From Bacillota bacterium (GTDB lineage Bacteria; Bacillota; Clostridia; Peptostreptococcales; Anaerovoracaceae): a stretch of 50,354 nucleotides of DNA. The notes below the pieces were generated by a model. That model made no database searches, was not told the origin of the DNA, and saw only the letters and a list, made by a program, of their open reading frames with translations. Each line of letters begins with the position of its first letter. Within the stretch, counting starts at the first letter, position 1. Positions 9,201-18,257 of this stretch are shown in pieces. Where the stretch lies: contig JAAWDM010000035.1 of assembly GCA_022793795.1 (NCBI GenBank), forward strand, positions 1 through 50,354. The letters are read 5' to 3'. The position numbers and the translations under genes were made by a program.

Positions 9201-9760
9201 GCCAGAGATATGAGTTTCTTACCGAGCAGCGCAGCGATATTCTCACTGCTATGGGAGAACTGAAATCCATCGTCGCCGACATGGATAAGACCATCAAAGA
9301 AAAGTTTAAAAATAATTTTGATCAGGTGGTTATCAACTTCGAGGAGATTTTTAAACAGCTCTTTGGCGGCGGCCATGCTGAATTGAGATTGGATGATGAA
9401 AACAATCCATTGGAGACAGGTATTGAAATCATCGCTCAGCCCCCTGGAAAGAAGCTGCAGAATATCAACCTGATGTCCGGTGGTGAAAAGACCATGACAG
9501 CCATTGCCCTGATGTTTGCGGTGCTGAAAACCAAGCCTACGCCGTTTTGTATACTGGACGAGGTAGAAGCAGCCTTGGACGATGCCAATATCGATAGGTT
9601 TGCTACCTATTTGAAAAACTTTCATAACATTCAGTTTGCCATCGTGACCCATCAGAAGGCCACCATGGAACATGCAGATGTGTTATATGGCGTAACCATG
9701 CCGGAGCAGGGCATTTCTAAGGTACTGTCCCTGCGTCTTGGGGATGATTTTGAGATGTAA
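6209..9760 (+). CDS. smc: Chromosome segregation protein SMC
   Basis: The ATPase core of the SMC-ScpAB condensin that organises and segregates the chromosome. The 1183-residue protein has Walker A GPNGSGKS (31-38), a long coiled coil, a hinge at about 510-640 (starting near GYNGAVRYIMRGRRAGIHG), a second coiled coil, then the signature LMSGGEKT and Walker B FCILDEVEAALDD at about 1085-1120. ATG 6209 is chosen because GAGAGG lies just upstream and MYFKRLEMHGFKSFA is the family N-terminus; the open frame continues 30 codons upstream inside rnc, which is not credible as coding. Confidence 0.97.
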   Translation: MYFKRLEMHGFKSFAEPVVIEFHEGVTCIVGPNGSGKSNISDAIRWVLGEQSPKMLRGGKMEEVIFAGTASRKSRGMAEVTLVIDNATGILPIDYNEVAITRRMYRSGESEYLINNNQCRLRDIRELIMDTGIGVDGYSIIGQGKIADIVSNKPESRREIFEEAAGVVLYKSKKAEAERKLEGTSANLERVNDIVGEIEGRIDGLREDSQKATEYLTLKERYRELEINITLRNIEKLDSSNETLRKDIEEFTASIETLTKEKGEMDKQLTESRQKNVYLEQLGNEAQDKLMAKVEELHRLESQSQLNEERISGIDKDMNRLEEEIHGLDEKLLRELSNLKNLEEEKGQIGENMAGAEELLAEKIEKYNQVSAKAAAISDAIDKDKDQIFKLHSQVADKKAEARSIETYQETLQKRKQQLLQDQQDMEANAQKFETILADAQREKKAADEMVETLLTSLAEARTDRESYLAETRALSKRQEELRLTSMQLSSRKKTIEEMEHNYEGYNGAVRYIMRGRRAGIHGVVADLMKVPQGYEVAVETALGGAMQNIVCDGDEDAKAAIRSLKENKAGRCTFLPLGSVKGRKADVERRVEQVEGYLGLAADCIKYDKKYENIFHYLLGRVAIVDDMDHAVSLSKMAGTSGLRFVTLEGEIINASGAITGGKYKNATANLLERKQEIFRLEEQLAKMKKETAEIHESLEEMEETIEEMSDVIADTERDYRQAELNAANIDTRIQTLMESSKDIHSGREKAERELASIVGDFANAKSMIEGYHREAQEMETQIQRHNLSVEENMKTWEEVKKQVNEANEEITKARIAKSEWDNKLESYLQMMKRVKETADDLQFQIDDKRGQTEKLDKEKNTILFGSKGAVGQAETTEKERKELEEYINTVRQERADLTETIDKMTAAHEQALEKLNHFQDQKYQMEIKMTRNETQLDTFKEKLWEDFEVSYPQAVELRKEDFAVSTASRESREIRNRMKELGDVNVGAIKEYEQVSQRYEFLTEQRSDILTAMGELKSIVADMDKTIKEKFKNNFDQVVINFEEIFKQLFGGGHAELRLDDENNPLETGIEIIAQPPGKKLQNINLMSGGEKTMTAIALMFAVLKTKPTPFCILDEVEAALDDANIDRFATYLKNFHNIQFAIVTHQKATMEHADVLYGVTMPEQGISKVLSLRLGDDFEM

Positions 9761-9809
9761 AAATTGTAGAAATTGCAGGATGGCCCATTGAGATAAAAGG
9801 AGGAGACGA

Positions 9810-10709
9810 ATGTCTTTATTTAAAGAAAAAAAGTCCTTTTTCGGTAGACTTTCCGAAAAGATCAGCGATGTGATTATGATGCGGGCTGAGGTGGATGAAG
9901 AACTGATGGAGGAATTAGAGGAGATACTCATCACTTCAGACATTGGTATGGATACCACCATGCACATCATGACGAAGCTGCGGGACAGGATTAAAAATGA
10001 TAATATTGCAAATCCTGAAGGTGTGAAGGAAGCTCTGAAAAAAATCATGACGGAGTTGGTGGATAAGGGAGAGCGGCAGCAGTTGTGCGATACTTATCCG
10101 CTGGTCATATTGATGATTGGCATCAACGGAGGGGGAAAGACCACTTCCATCGGCAAGCTGGCTCACCGCTTAAAGAGCCAGGGCAAGACCGTTATGCTAG
10201 CGGCGGCGGATACCTTCCGTGCAGCGGCGGCAGAGCAGCTTTCCATCTGGGGAGAGAGAAACGGTATCAATGTGGTTAGACATCAGGAGGGGGCCGATCC
10301 GTCAGCAGTTATCTTTGACGGTATCCAGTCAGCCAAGGCAAAACATGCGGACGTACTGATCTGCGATACGGCCGGCCGTCTGCAAAACAAAAAGAACCTG
10401 ATGAACGAGCTGGAAAAGATGAATAAGGTGATTTCCAGAGAGTATCCAGAGGCGTCCAGAGAGACCCTTTTAGTGCTGGATGCAACCACAGGAAAAAACG
10501 CAGTTTCCCAGGCCAGAGAATTCGGTCAGGTAGCTGATATTACAGGCATTGTGCTGACCAAATTAGACGGAACTGCCAAAGGCGGTATTGCCATTACCGT
10601 TGCAGACGAGTTTGATATGCCGGTAAAGTTCATCGGCGTGGGAGAAGGCATCGAAGATTTGGTTGCCTTTGAACCTGCTGAGTTTATAGGAGGAATTTTC
10701 CATGAGTAA
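9810..10709 (+). CDS. ftsY: Signal recognition particle receptor FtsY
   Basis: GTPase at the membrane that docks the SRP-ribosome complex to the Sec translocon. The 299-residue form has a short N-terminal helix bundle and no long acidic A domain, as usual for Firmicutes. Motifs: GINGGGKTT (104-112), [18 protein letters not shown] (186-190) and [10 protein letters not shown] (250-259). An AAGGAGG ribosome binding site precedes ATG 9810. Its stop overlaps der by eight bases. The ylxM-ffh genes that often follow ftsY are replaced here by der. Confidence 0.97.
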   Translation: MSLFKEKKSFFGRLSEKISDVIMMRAEVDEELMEELEEILITSDIGMDTTMHIMTKLRDRIKNDNIANPEGVKEALKKIMTELVDKGERQQLCDTYPLVILMIGINGGGKTTSIGKLAHRLKSQGKTVMLAAADTFRAAAAEQLSIWGERNGINVVRHQEGADPSAVIFDGIQSAKAKHADVLICDTAGRLQNKKNLMNELEKMNKVISREYPEASRETLLVLDATTGKNAVSQAREFGQVADITGIVLTKLDGTAKGGIAITVADEFDMPVKFIGVGEGIEDLVAFEPAEFIGGIFHE

Positions 10710-12027
10710 GCCCATCGTTGCCATTGTAGGCAGACCTAATGTGGGAAAATCCACGTTTTTTAACAGAATCGTGGGTCGCAGAGTATCTATCGTAGAGGAT
10801 ACTCCCGGCGTAACTAGAGATAGAATTTATGCAGAAGCGGAGTGGAATAGCATCCATTTTGCCATGATCGATACAGGCGGTATTGAGCCGTCCAGTGCAG
10901 ACATCATCCTTTCCCAGATGCGGGAGCAGGCCCAGATTGCCATGGACATGGCAGATGTGATTTTGTTTATGTGCGATGGCAAGGACGGGCTGACCACAGC
11001 TGATACAGAGGTGGCAGCCATGCTGCGGAGGACGGGGAAAAAGGTCATTCTGGTAGTCAATAAGATAGATGTGCCAAGCAGACTTCCCGATAATTTTTAT
11101 GACTTTTATGAATTGGGACTGGGAGAGCCTATGGCCATCTCTTCGGCCAACATGCTAGGGTTTGGAGATGTGCTGGATGAAATCGTAGAGAGTTTTCCAA
11201 AGGGAGAATACGACGATGACGAGGAAACCATTAAAATCGCGGTCATCGGTAAGCCGAATGTGGGCAAGTCGTCTCTCATAAACTGTTTATTGGGAGAAAA
11301 TCGTGTCATCGTTTCACCTATTGCCGGCACTACTAGGGATTCCATCGACACACCTTTTGAAAAGGATGGGGAAAAGTATATCCTTATCGATACGGCGGGA
11401 ATCAGAAGAAAGAGCAAGGTAAACGAAGATATTGAACGGTACAGCGTTATCCGAGCAGTGGCCGCCATCGAGCGGTGCGATGTGTGCCTTTTGATGATCG
11501 ATGCAGAAGAGGGGATTACCGATCAGGATAAGAAAATCGCAGGAGTGGCCCATGAAGCAGGCAAGGGCATCATCGTGCTGGTCAATAAGTGGGATTTGAT
11601 TCAGAAGGAAACCAACACCATGCGGGATTTCCAGAAACTTCTTGAAGTGGAGTTGCAGTTCATGTCCTATGCGCCGTCTCTGTTTATTTCCGTTAAGGAT
11701 AAGGTTCGTGTCAATCAGGTCATCGATATGGCCAAGGCCGTGGCGGAGACCAGAGCCATACGAATACCTACAGGCCAGCTGAACAGCCTGATTTCCGATG
11801 CGATTTTGATGAAACAGCCGCCGTCGGATAAGGGAAAACGGCTAAAAATCTATTATGTGACCCAGGTGGGCGTTAAGCCGCCGCTGTTCAGCTTTCAGAT
11901 TAACAAGCGGGACTTGATGCATTTCTCCTATGCCCGTTATTTGGAAAACAAGATTCGGGAGGGCTTTGGCTTTAAAGGCACGTCTTTGAAGTTTGTTTTC
12001 AGAGAGAAAGGCGAAAAGGAAGAGTAA
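10702..12027 (+). CDS. der: Ribosome assembly GTPase Der (EngA)
   Basis: Essential double GTPase for maturation of the 50S subunit. Two tandem G domains are visible: GRPNVGKST (10-18) with DTGG (57-60) and NKID (120-123), and GKPNVGKSS (183-191) with a second DTAG and NKWD. A C-terminal KH-like domain with [12 protein letters not shown] follows. Length 441 is standard. The ATG lies inside the end of ftsY and the TAA shares a base with the plsY ATG, so the three genes are translationally coupled. Confidence 0.97.
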   Translation: MSKPIVAIVGRPNVGKSTFFNRIVGRRVSIVEDTPGVTRDRIYAEAEWNSIHFAMIDTGGIEPSSADIILSQMREQAQIAMDMADVILFMCDGKDGLTTADTEVAAMLRRTGKKVILVVNKIDVPSRLPDNFYDFYELGLGEPMAISSANMLGFGDVLDEIVESFPKGEYDDDEETIKIAVIGKPNVGKSSLINCLLGENRVIVSPIAGTTRDSIDTPFEKDGEKYILIDTAGIRRKSKVNEDIERYSVIRAVAAIERCDVCLLMIDAEEGITDQDKKIAGVAHEAGKGIIVLVNKWDLIQKETNTMRDFQKLLEVELQFMSYAPSLFISVKDKVRVNQVIDMAKAVAETRAIRIPTGQLNSLISDAILMKQPPSDKGKRLKIYYVTQVGVKPPLFSFQINKRDLMHFSYARYLENKIREGFGFKGTSLKFVFREKGEKEE

Positions 12028-12659
12028 TGGAATATTTGACAGCTTTTTTCATAGTAGATAACCAGAACCTGAATTTCAGCTTCCTTTGGATTGTTGCCTT
12101 GCTGATCGCCTATTTCTTGGGAAATATTTCCCCGGCAATTCTTTTGGGAAAAGCCGTAGGCGTAGATATTAAACACGAGGGAAGCGGCAATGCAGGAACC
12201 ACCAATGTGCTTCGGGTGCTGGGAAAAAAGTCGGCGGCCATAACTTTGGTGATCGATATTTTGAAGGGGGTTTTGGCGGTAAAGCTGGGATTTTGGCTCT
12301 GCGGCTATGTGGTCGGCAGTTTATGTGCTGTAGCGGTGTTCTGCGGACATATTTGGCCGTGTTTTTACCATTTTAAAGGAGGAAAAGGCGTTGCCACAGC
12401 CTTTGGAACTCTATTGGCCATCGACCTTTGGCTGGCCCTGGCGGTACTGGCAGTGGTGGCAGTATTTTTGTTTCTATCAAAGCGTATGTCCGTAGGTTCT
12501 TTGGCAGGGGCAGTTTCCTTTCCGGTTCTGTCCTGGTTTCTTGCGCCGGGCTTTTTTCCTGCAGGATGTGTTATGGCTTTGATTGTCATTATTAAGCACA
12601 GGGCTAATATTGTGCGGCTGCTTCATGGAGAAGAGCCGAAGATGTCGTTTAAAAAGTAA
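12027..12659 (+). CDS. plsY: Glycerol-3-phosphate acyltransferase PlsY
   Basis: Integral membrane enzyme that moves the acyl group from acyl-phosphate (made by PlsX) to glycerol-3-phosphate. The 210-residue protein is hydrophobic, with several membrane segments, and shows the family motifs GSGNAGTTNVLR (loop 1), GHIWPCFYHFKGGKGVATAFG region (loop 2) and a C-terminal KHRANI. It starts about 20 residues further upstream than most homologues, fixed by the TAATG overlap with der. It is followed by gpsA, which makes the glycerol-3-phosphate substrate. Confidence 0.95.
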   Translation: MEYLTAFFIVDNQNLNFSFLWIVALLIAYFLGNISPAILLGKAVGVDIKHEGSGNAGTTNVLRVLGKKSAAITLVIDILKGVLAVKLGFWLCGYVVGSLCAVAVFCGHIWPCFYHFKGGKGVATAFGTLLAIDLWLALAVLAVVAVFLFLSKRMSVGSLAGAVSFPVLSWFLAPGFFPAGCVMALIVIIKHRANIVRLLHGEEPKMSFKK

Positions 12660-12672
12660 AAGGGTAAGAGAG

Positions 12673-13674
12673 ATGAAGAAAAAGATTGGAGTCATCGGCG
12701 CGGGAAGTTTTGGTACGGCATTGGCTATTCTTCTGGTGGAGAAAGGCCATGAGGTGAAGATTTGGGGCAGAAAAAAACCTCTTTTGGAACTGATGAAGGA
12801 AACTAGAGAAAATCCCCATTATCTGCCTGGGGTGCAGCTTCCGGCAGAATTGGAAGTGGCCTACTCCTTAGAGGAGGCGACGGAAAACATGGATATGGTG
12901 GTGTTTTCCGTACCAGCCCAAAGTTTTCGCAGCGTATTTGAGGAAGTAAGGAATTACATAAAGGCTGATACTATCATCGTTAATGTGGCGAAAGGCATAG
13001 AAAAGGACAGTCTCCTTCGTCTTTCACAGGTGGCAAAAGAGATGATGCCAGAGGTTTCTTATGTAACATTGTCGGGCCCTTCCCATGCAGAAGAGGTGGG
13101 CAAGATGCTGCCCACGACAGTGGCAGTGGCAGCAGAGGAAGAATCTATAGCCAAAGTTGTACAGCAGACTTTTAATCATGAAAGATTTCGTGTGTACACC
13201 AATGAGGATATGGCTGGTGTAGAACTGGGTGGCGCGCTGAAGAATATCATTGCTCTAGGAGCAGGTATTTCAGACGGTATGGGTTTTGGTGATAATGCCA
13301 AGGCAGCCATTATGACCAGGGGTATGACAGAGATTTGCAGACTGGGAACTGCCATGGGAGCCAGAAGGGAGACCTTTTCGGGACTTACCGGCATTGGAGA
13401 TTTAATCGTTACCTGTACTAGTATGCACTCAAGAAATAGAAGATGTGGGATTCTCATCGGCCAGGGTGTGAAGCCGGAAGAAGCCACGAAGCAAATAGGC
13501 ATGGTGGTGGAAGGCATCTCTACTGTGGAAGCTGCCTTCGCATTGTCAAAGAAGTTTCAGATTGAGATGCCAATTACAGAAAGCATCTACCGGATGATTC
13601 ATGGAGAAATGGAGCCAGGTGAAGCTGTGACCAGACTCATGTGCAGAGAGACTAAAAATGAAATGCATATATGA
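12673..13674 (+). CDS. gpsA: NAD(P)-dependent glycerol-3-phosphate dehydrogenase GpsA
   Basis: Reduces dihydroxyacetone phosphate to sn-glycerol-3-phosphate for phospholipid synthesis. The 333-residue protein has the Rossmann motif GVIGAGSFGTALA near the N-terminus, VNVAKGIE, LSGPSHAEEV, and the catalytic-domain segment GGALKNIIALGAGISDG. ATG 12673 is chosen as the family start (MKKKIGVIG) with an AGAG-type ribosome binding site; the open frame extends into plsY but that part is out-of-family. The plsY-gpsA pairing is common and functionally sensible. Confidence 0.96.
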   Translation: MKKKIGVIGAGSFGTALAILLVEKGHEVKIWGRKKPLLELMKETRENPHYLPGVQLPAELEVAYSLEEATENMDMVVFSVPAQSFRSVFEEVRNYIKADTIIVNVAKGIEKDSLLRLSQVAKEMMPEVSYVTLSGPSHAEEVGKMLPTTVAVAAEEESIAKVVQQTFNHERFRVYTNEDMAGVELGGALKNIIALGAGISDGMGFGDNAKAAIMTRGMTEICRLGTAMGARRETFSGLTGIGDLIVTCTSMHSRNRRCGILIGQGVKPEEATKQIGMVVEGISTVEAAFALSKKFQIEMPITESIYRMIHGEMEPGEAVTRLMCRETKNEMHI

Positions 13675-13700
13675 TATGTGTGGAAAGGAGTGTACAGCAG

Positions 13701-14879
13701 ATGAAGGAAGAGTTAAAAAAGAAAATCGCAGAAATAGTGGAGGAAAATTTACCGAAGCTGTTTGAAATCCGTACCTATCTTTATGAAAATCCAGAAGTGG
13801 GCGGAACGGAAGAAAAAGCGTCGACTGTATTAAAGGCTGTTTTGAGGGAACATGGATTTCAGCTGACCGAAAACATTCACGACATCCCTTATAGCTTTCG
13901 GGCCGTATGGGACAGCGGCAAAGAGGGACCTACCATCGGGCTCACAGCTGAATATGATGCGTTACCAGAAATCGGCCATGGATGCGGTCATAATATTATC
14001 GCCACAGCTCCTTTGGGAGCAGCCTTTGCACTGAAAGAAGTGGTGGAGAAAACCGGAGGAAGGGTGATTCTCTACGGAACGCCTGCTGAGGAGTGCTTTG
14101 TCAGCAAAGCCCAGATGGCCAGAGAAGGTGTATTTGACGAAGTGGATGTGGCCATGACGGTTCATCCTAATACCGTCAATGAAGCCAGCGGCAAGACTAC
14201 AGCTCTGGATGCATGGCAGGTGGAATTCTATGGAAAATCAGCCCATGCAGGAGTACAGCCAGAGGCAGGCATCAACGCTCTGGATGCAGCGGTGCAGTTC
14301 TATAGTCTCATCGGTTTTGAAAAACAATATTTGAAGAATACCAATATCTATGGCGTATTTGTGGACGGTGGCGAAAAGTGCAGTGTGATTCCAGATCATG
14401 CCTCGGTAAAATATCTGGTCAGAGCCAATACCATCAATGATATTAAAAAGATTCGAGACCTCTTTGACCGATGTGCAGGGGCTGCCTGCATGAGTACAGG
14501 GGCAACCTATAAAATATGGAACAACGAACCAGGAAATATGGATATGGTTACCAATGAAACTTTATCCCATATTTTCAGTGAATATTATGAACAGGTGGGC
14601 GGCGGCGTGATGCCCCATGTTGATTCTTCCGGCTCCACCGATATGGGAGATGTCAGCCATGTAGTGCCGACCATTCATCCGTGGATTGGTCTAAACTGTC
14701 CAGGGCTTAATCTTCATTCCAAGGAGTTTGCAGAAGCGACTTTGACCAAGGAGGCGGATAAAGCCATTGAGTGGGGAGCCAAAGCCCTGGCCCTCACCGG
14801 ACTTGAGGTGTTAACCTCCCCAGAATTACTTCAGGCCATTAAGGCGGAGTTTGCGGAAGCGAGAAAAGCTTGGGCTTAA
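13701..14879 (+). CDS. M20-family metallo-amidohydrolase (AbgB-like)
   Basis: A 392-residue zinc peptidase/amidohydrolase of the M20D type. Visible motifs are LTAEYDALPEIGHGCGHN (about 81-98), GTPAEE (126-131) and HPN (155-157), with a dimerisation insert that includes KSAHAG. The family includes p-aminobenzoyl-glutamate hydrolase subunits and N-acyl-amino-acid amidohydrolases; the substrate cannot be read from the sequence. ATG 13701 is preferred because AAGGAG lies ten bases upstream; an earlier ATG at 13671 overlapping gpsA lacks a ribosome binding site. It interrupts the usual gpsA-spoIVA neighbourhood of clostridia. Confidence 0.85.
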   Translation: MKEELKKKIAEIVEENLPKLFEIRTYLYENPEVGGTEEKASTVLKAVLREHGFQLTENIHDIPYSFRAVWDSGKEGPTIGLTAEYDALPEIGHGCGHNIIATAPLGAAFALKEVVEKTGGRVILYGTPAEECFVSKAQMAREGVFDEVDVAMTVHPNTVNEASGKTTALDAWQVEFYGKSAHAGVQPEAGINALDAAVQFYSLIGFEKQYLKNTNIYGVFVDGGEKCSVIPDHASVKYLVRANTINDIKKIRDLFDRCAGAACMSTGATYKIWNNEPGNMDMVTNETLSHIFSEYYEQVGGGVMPHVDSSGSTDMGDVSHVVPTIHPWIGLNCPGLNLHSKEFAEATLTKEADKAIEWGAKALALTGLEVLTSPELLQAIKAEFAEARKAWA

Positions 14880-14921
14880 AGGGCAATATGGCCTGAGGCC
14901 TGATAATGAGGAGAAATCATT

Positions 14922-16253
14922 TTGAAAAAAACATTTCATATTACAACCTTTGGCTGTCAGATGAACGAACACGATTCGGAAACCCTGGCCGGTCTGCTCC
15001 TGGAAAAGGGGTATGAAAGGACAGAAGCGCGAAAGGATGCCAATATCGTCATCTTCAATACCTGTAGCATCAGAGAAAATGCGGATAAGCGATTTTTTGG
15101 CACACTGGGACAGCTAAAAAAGAAAAAGATGGAGCAAGGGGAGAACTTTACGGTCTGTGTCTGCGGCTGCATGATGCAGCAGCAGCACATCATCGATACC
15201 CTAAAGACCAAATACCCTTGGGTGGACGTCATCTTTGGCACCCATAACCTTCATGAGCTTCCTGTTCTGCTGGATCATCTCTATGAGGAGAAAGAAAAAC
15301 AACTCTCCATCTGGCCAGAGGGCGGCGACATTGTGGAAGGACTGCCTGCGGACAGGCTGTTTCGCCATAAGGCTTTCGTCAATATCATGTATGGATGCAA
15401 TAACTTCTGTACATATTGCATTGTACCGTATACTAGAGGACGGGAAAGAAGTCGGAAGCCGGAGGAAATCATAGGAGAAGTAGAACGCCTGGTAAAAGAC
15501 GGGGTGCGAGAGATTATGCTTCTTGGACAGAACGTCAACTCCTATATGGGAACTTGTCAAGATGGCAGTCAGATGGATTTTTCCGATTTGATTTACCGTC
15601 TCAATGAGATAGATGGTCTAGCGCGAATCCGTTTTATGACCAGTCATCCAAAAGATCTTTCGGACAAGCTGATACAGGCTTATGTGGACTGCGAAAAGCT
15701 TTGCAACTACATTCATCTGCCAGTTCAGGCAGGAGCCTCACAGGTACTCAAAAGAATGAACCGCAGGTACAGTAGAGAGTCATACCTCGCCTTAGTCAAA
15801 AAGCTGCGGGAAGCAGCGCCGGAAATCACCATCAGTACGGATATTATCGTGGGATTTCCAGGGGAGACAGAGGAACAATTCGAAGAGACCTTAACCCTGG
15901 CAAAGGAGGTTCGTTACGATTCAGCCTTTACCTTCCTCTATTCCATACGGAAGGGAACGCCAGCGGAAAAGTTTGAAAATCAGATACCAGAGACTGTGAA
16001 ACATCAGCGATTCAATAGATTGGTAGAGGTCATCAATGGTATTTCTGCCGAAAAGAATCAAGCCTATGTGGGCAGGATTGAGACTGTCTTAGTGGACGGG
16101 CCAGGCAAAACCGGAGGTAGAATGTACGGTGGCAGAACAGAGGGCTTCAAGCTGGTGAATTTTCCGGGAACGTCTGCTATGATAGGAAAGCTGGTAAAGG
16201 TTAGGATTACCGCTTCTAATACCTTTAGTCTTGTAGGAGAAGTGGTAGAGTAG
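14922..16253 (+). CDS. miaB: tRNA-2-methylthio-N6-dimethylallyladenosine synthase MiaB
   Basis: Radical-SAM methylthiotransferase that modifies i6A37 of tRNAs. Three domains are seen in 443 residues: the N-terminal UPF0004 domain with auxiliary-cluster cysteines Cys12 (TFGCQMNEHDSE), Cys48 (NTCSIRENAD) and Cys83; the radical-SAM motif with Cys159, Cys163 and Cys166 (YGCNNFCTYC); and a C-terminal TRAM domain. NTCSIRENA favours MiaB over MtaB or RimO. The start is a TTG at 14922 with GAGGAG eight bases upstream; no ATG gives the full N-terminus. Confidence 0.95.
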   Translation: MKKTFHITTFGCQMNEHDSETLAGLLLEKGYERTEARKDANIVIFNTCSIRENADKRFFGTLGQLKKKKMEQGENFTVCVCGCMMQQQHIIDTLKTKYPWVDVIFGTHNLHELPVLLDHLYEEKEKQLSIWPEGGDIVEGLPADRLFRHKAFVNIMYGCNNFCTYCIVPYTRGRERSRKPEEIIGEVERLVKDGVREIMLLGQNVNSYMGTCQDGSQMDFSDLIYRLNEIDGLARIRFMTSHPKDLSDKLIQAYVDCEKLCNYIHLPVQAGASQVLKRMNRRYSRESYLALVKKLREAAPEITISTDIIVGFPGETEEQFEETLTLAKEVRYDSAFTFLYSIRKGTPAEKFENQIPETVKHQRFNRLVEVINGISAEKNQAYVGRIETVLVDGPGKTGGRMYGGRTEGFKLVNFPGTSAMIGKLVKVRITASNTFSLVGEVVE

Positions 16254-16279
16254 TAGGATATACAAAGAAAGGAATGAAA

Positions 16280-18085
16280 ATGGACATTTTTTCTGTTATA
16301 ACCCTTTTGGGGGGGCTGGCCATGTTTCTCTATGGTATGGAGATTATGGGAGACGGTTTGAAGAACGCTTCTGGTACAGCTTTGAAGCGTGTTCTTGGGA
16401 AGGCGACCCAAAATGTGGTCTTTGGCGTTATCACGGGTATGCTGGTAACAGCGGTGATTCAAAGTTCCACGGCCACCATCGTGTTGACCGTAGGGTTAAT
16501 CAGCGCAGGTATTTTGGATCTAAAGCAATCCGTCAGTATCGTCATGGGAGCCAATATTGGAACCACAGTGACAGCGCAGATCATCAGATTGATGGATATT
16601 GAGTCAGGGGGCAGCATCATATTGGAGTTTTTCAAGCCGTCTACTTTGGCTCCAGTGGCTATGATCGCAGGCATTATTCTAATCATGTTTGTAAAATCTA
16701 ATAAATGCAATACTACTGGAGAAATCTTCATGGGCTTTGGCGTTCTATTCAGCGGTTTGATGAATATGACGGCTGCGGTAGAACCTCTGTCAGAGTCCCA
16801 GGCGTTTATGGATATTATGCAGAAGTTTGGAAATCAGCCGATTTTGTCACTGCTCATTGGTCTGGTGATGACAGTCATCGTTCAGAGTTCGTCGGCTATG
16901 GTAGGTATGATTCAGGCCTTATCAGTAACCGGAGCCATGACCTTTAATCTGGTATATCCGATGATTATGGGTATCAATTTGGGAACCTGTGTAACTACAG
17001 CTATGGTATGTTCCATCGGTTCTTCCAAGGATGCCAAGAGAACTGGCATCGTACATATCGCCTTTAATGTGATTGGTACCATCCTGTTTATGATTGTCAT
17101 GAGCATTATCAAAGGCGTAGGAGGTTTTCCAAACCTTTGGGACAGCGTGGTCAATAGCGGCGGTATCGCCAATTTCCAGACCTTGTTTAATTTGTTGACA
17201 GCAGTAGTTTTAATTCCTTTTGCTGGACTTTTGGTAAAGCTGTCTTTAACCATTGTCAAGCCAGATGAAAGAGACGCAGAGGATAGAGCGGATCTGATGG
17301 TACCGGATGAAAAGCTGTATGAGGTACCTGCAATGGCGCTGAGCGAGTCCAATAGAGCCATCGCCCATATGGGAGAGGTGGCCCTTAAGAACCTGAAACG
17401 CAGTTGCATTTTGCTGGCTCGATATGATGCCGGACGGGTGGATGTCATCAATGAAAATGAAGACCACATGGACCAGTTTACCGATAGTATGGATAATTAT
17501 CTGGTGAACCTGTCCCGCATGGTAGAGACAGAATCAGACAATCAATATATCAATCTGCTGATGCAGGCCAGCACCAACTTTGAAAGAATCGGCGACCATG
17601 CGGTGAACATTATGGAAGTAGCCCAGATGGTAGAGCAAGAAAAGGTGGTATTTTCTGAGGAGGCCAACGAAGAACTGAAAATTGTCAGAGACGCGGTGCT
17701 GGAAATCACCAAGATTACGGTGGAGGCCTTCGGTACCTTGGATTATGACGAAGCTAAGAAGATTGAGCCTTTGGAAGAAGTCATTGACGATATGGTAGTC
17801 ACCTTAAAAGACAGACATGTGGAACGGCTCAAGGCAGGAAACTGCAACACTACCAGCGGCATCGTATTTGTGGACCTTTTGACCAATTTAGAGCGTATTG
17901 CAGACCAGTGTTCCAATATTGCCCTCTTAATCTTAAGTCATAAGGATAAATCCATTTTGGGCAATCACCACAATTATGTCAAAGAATTGCACCTGGGAGG
18001 CGACGTGACCTATGATACGGAGCTGGAAAGACAGAAACAGCATTATCTGGGGCAGCTTCAGTCAGTGGGAGAAAAGCGATCTTAG
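16280..18085 (+). CDS. Na/Pi cotransporter family protein with C-terminal PhoU-like domain
   Basis: Membrane protein of about 601 residues. The N-terminal half has about eight to ten hydrophobic segments and the paired family repeats VIQSSTAT and VQSSSAM, the sodium-phosphate cotransporter type II signature. From about residue 340 a helical PhoU-like domain follows, with repeats around NFERIGDHAVNI and NLERIADQCSNI. Such NptA/YjbB-like proteins move phosphate across the membrane; direction in vivo is uncertain. ATG 16280 is preferred over 16274 because of better spacing from the AAAGGA site. A terminator follows. Confidence 0.9.
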   Translation: MDIFSVITLLGGLAMFLYGMEIMGDGLKNASGTALKRVLGKATQNVVFGVITGMLVTAVIQSSTATIVLTVGLISAGILDLKQSVSIVMGANIGTTVTAQIIRLMDIESGGSIILEFFKPSTLAPVAMIAGIILIMFVKSNKCNTTGEIFMGFGVLFSGLMNMTAAVEPLSESQAFMDIMQKFGNQPILSLLIGLVMTVIVQSSSAMVGMIQALSVTGAMTFNLVYPMIMGINLGTCVTTAMVCSIGSSKDAKRTGIVHIAFNVIGTILFMIVMSIIKGVGGFPNLWDSVVNSGGIANFQTLFNLLTAVVLIPFAGLLVKLSLTIVKPDERDAEDRADLMVPDEKLYEVPAMALSESNRAIAHMGEVALKNLKRSCILLARYDAGRVDVINENEDHMDQFTDSMDNYLVNLSRMVETESDNQYINLLMQASTNFERIGDHAVNIMEVAQMVEQEKVVFSEEANEELKIVRDAVLEITKITVEAFGTLDYDEAKKIEPLEEVIDDMVVTLKDRHVERLKAGNCNTTSGIVFVDLLTNLERIADQCSNIALLILSHKDKSILGNHHNYVKELHLGGDVTYDTELERQKQHYLGQLQSVGEKRS

Positions 18086-18106
18086 ACATAGATAGAGTAG
18101 AAAAAA

Positions 18107-18144
18107 CCGGAGGAGAGGTTTCGGCCAATCCTTCGGCTTTTTTT
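18107..18144 (+). terminator. Intrinsic terminator after the Na/Pi cotransporter gene
   Basis: CCGGAGGA (18107-18114) pairs with TCCTTCGG (18129-18136), including one G-U pair, and a seven-base T run follows at 18138-18144. An A run just 5' of the stem lets the helix extend. It ends the long plsX-to-cotransporter gene run. Confidence 0.8.
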
Positions 18145-18257
18145 ATGGAGGAACGATGGATTTCCTAGATTTTCGGGCATAAACCTTTGGAATGGATCAT
18201 ATATTGGGTACAAAGATACCTTTAGGAGTATAGGGGTAGTTTCACGGAGGGAGCAGA

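Noticed and set aside
8066-9673. 535-codon open frame on the minus strand, antisense to smc
   Set aside because: Its composition (many Phe, Leu, His, Ile) is the mirror of a coiled-coil gene rich in Glu, Lys and Gln codons; the smc product is unmistakable and nothing supports expression of the antisense frame.
18145-18257. Sigma-E promoter for spoIVA
   Set aside because: A TCATATATT at 18197-18205 resembles a -35 box, but no CATACA-like -10 box lies at the proper distance.
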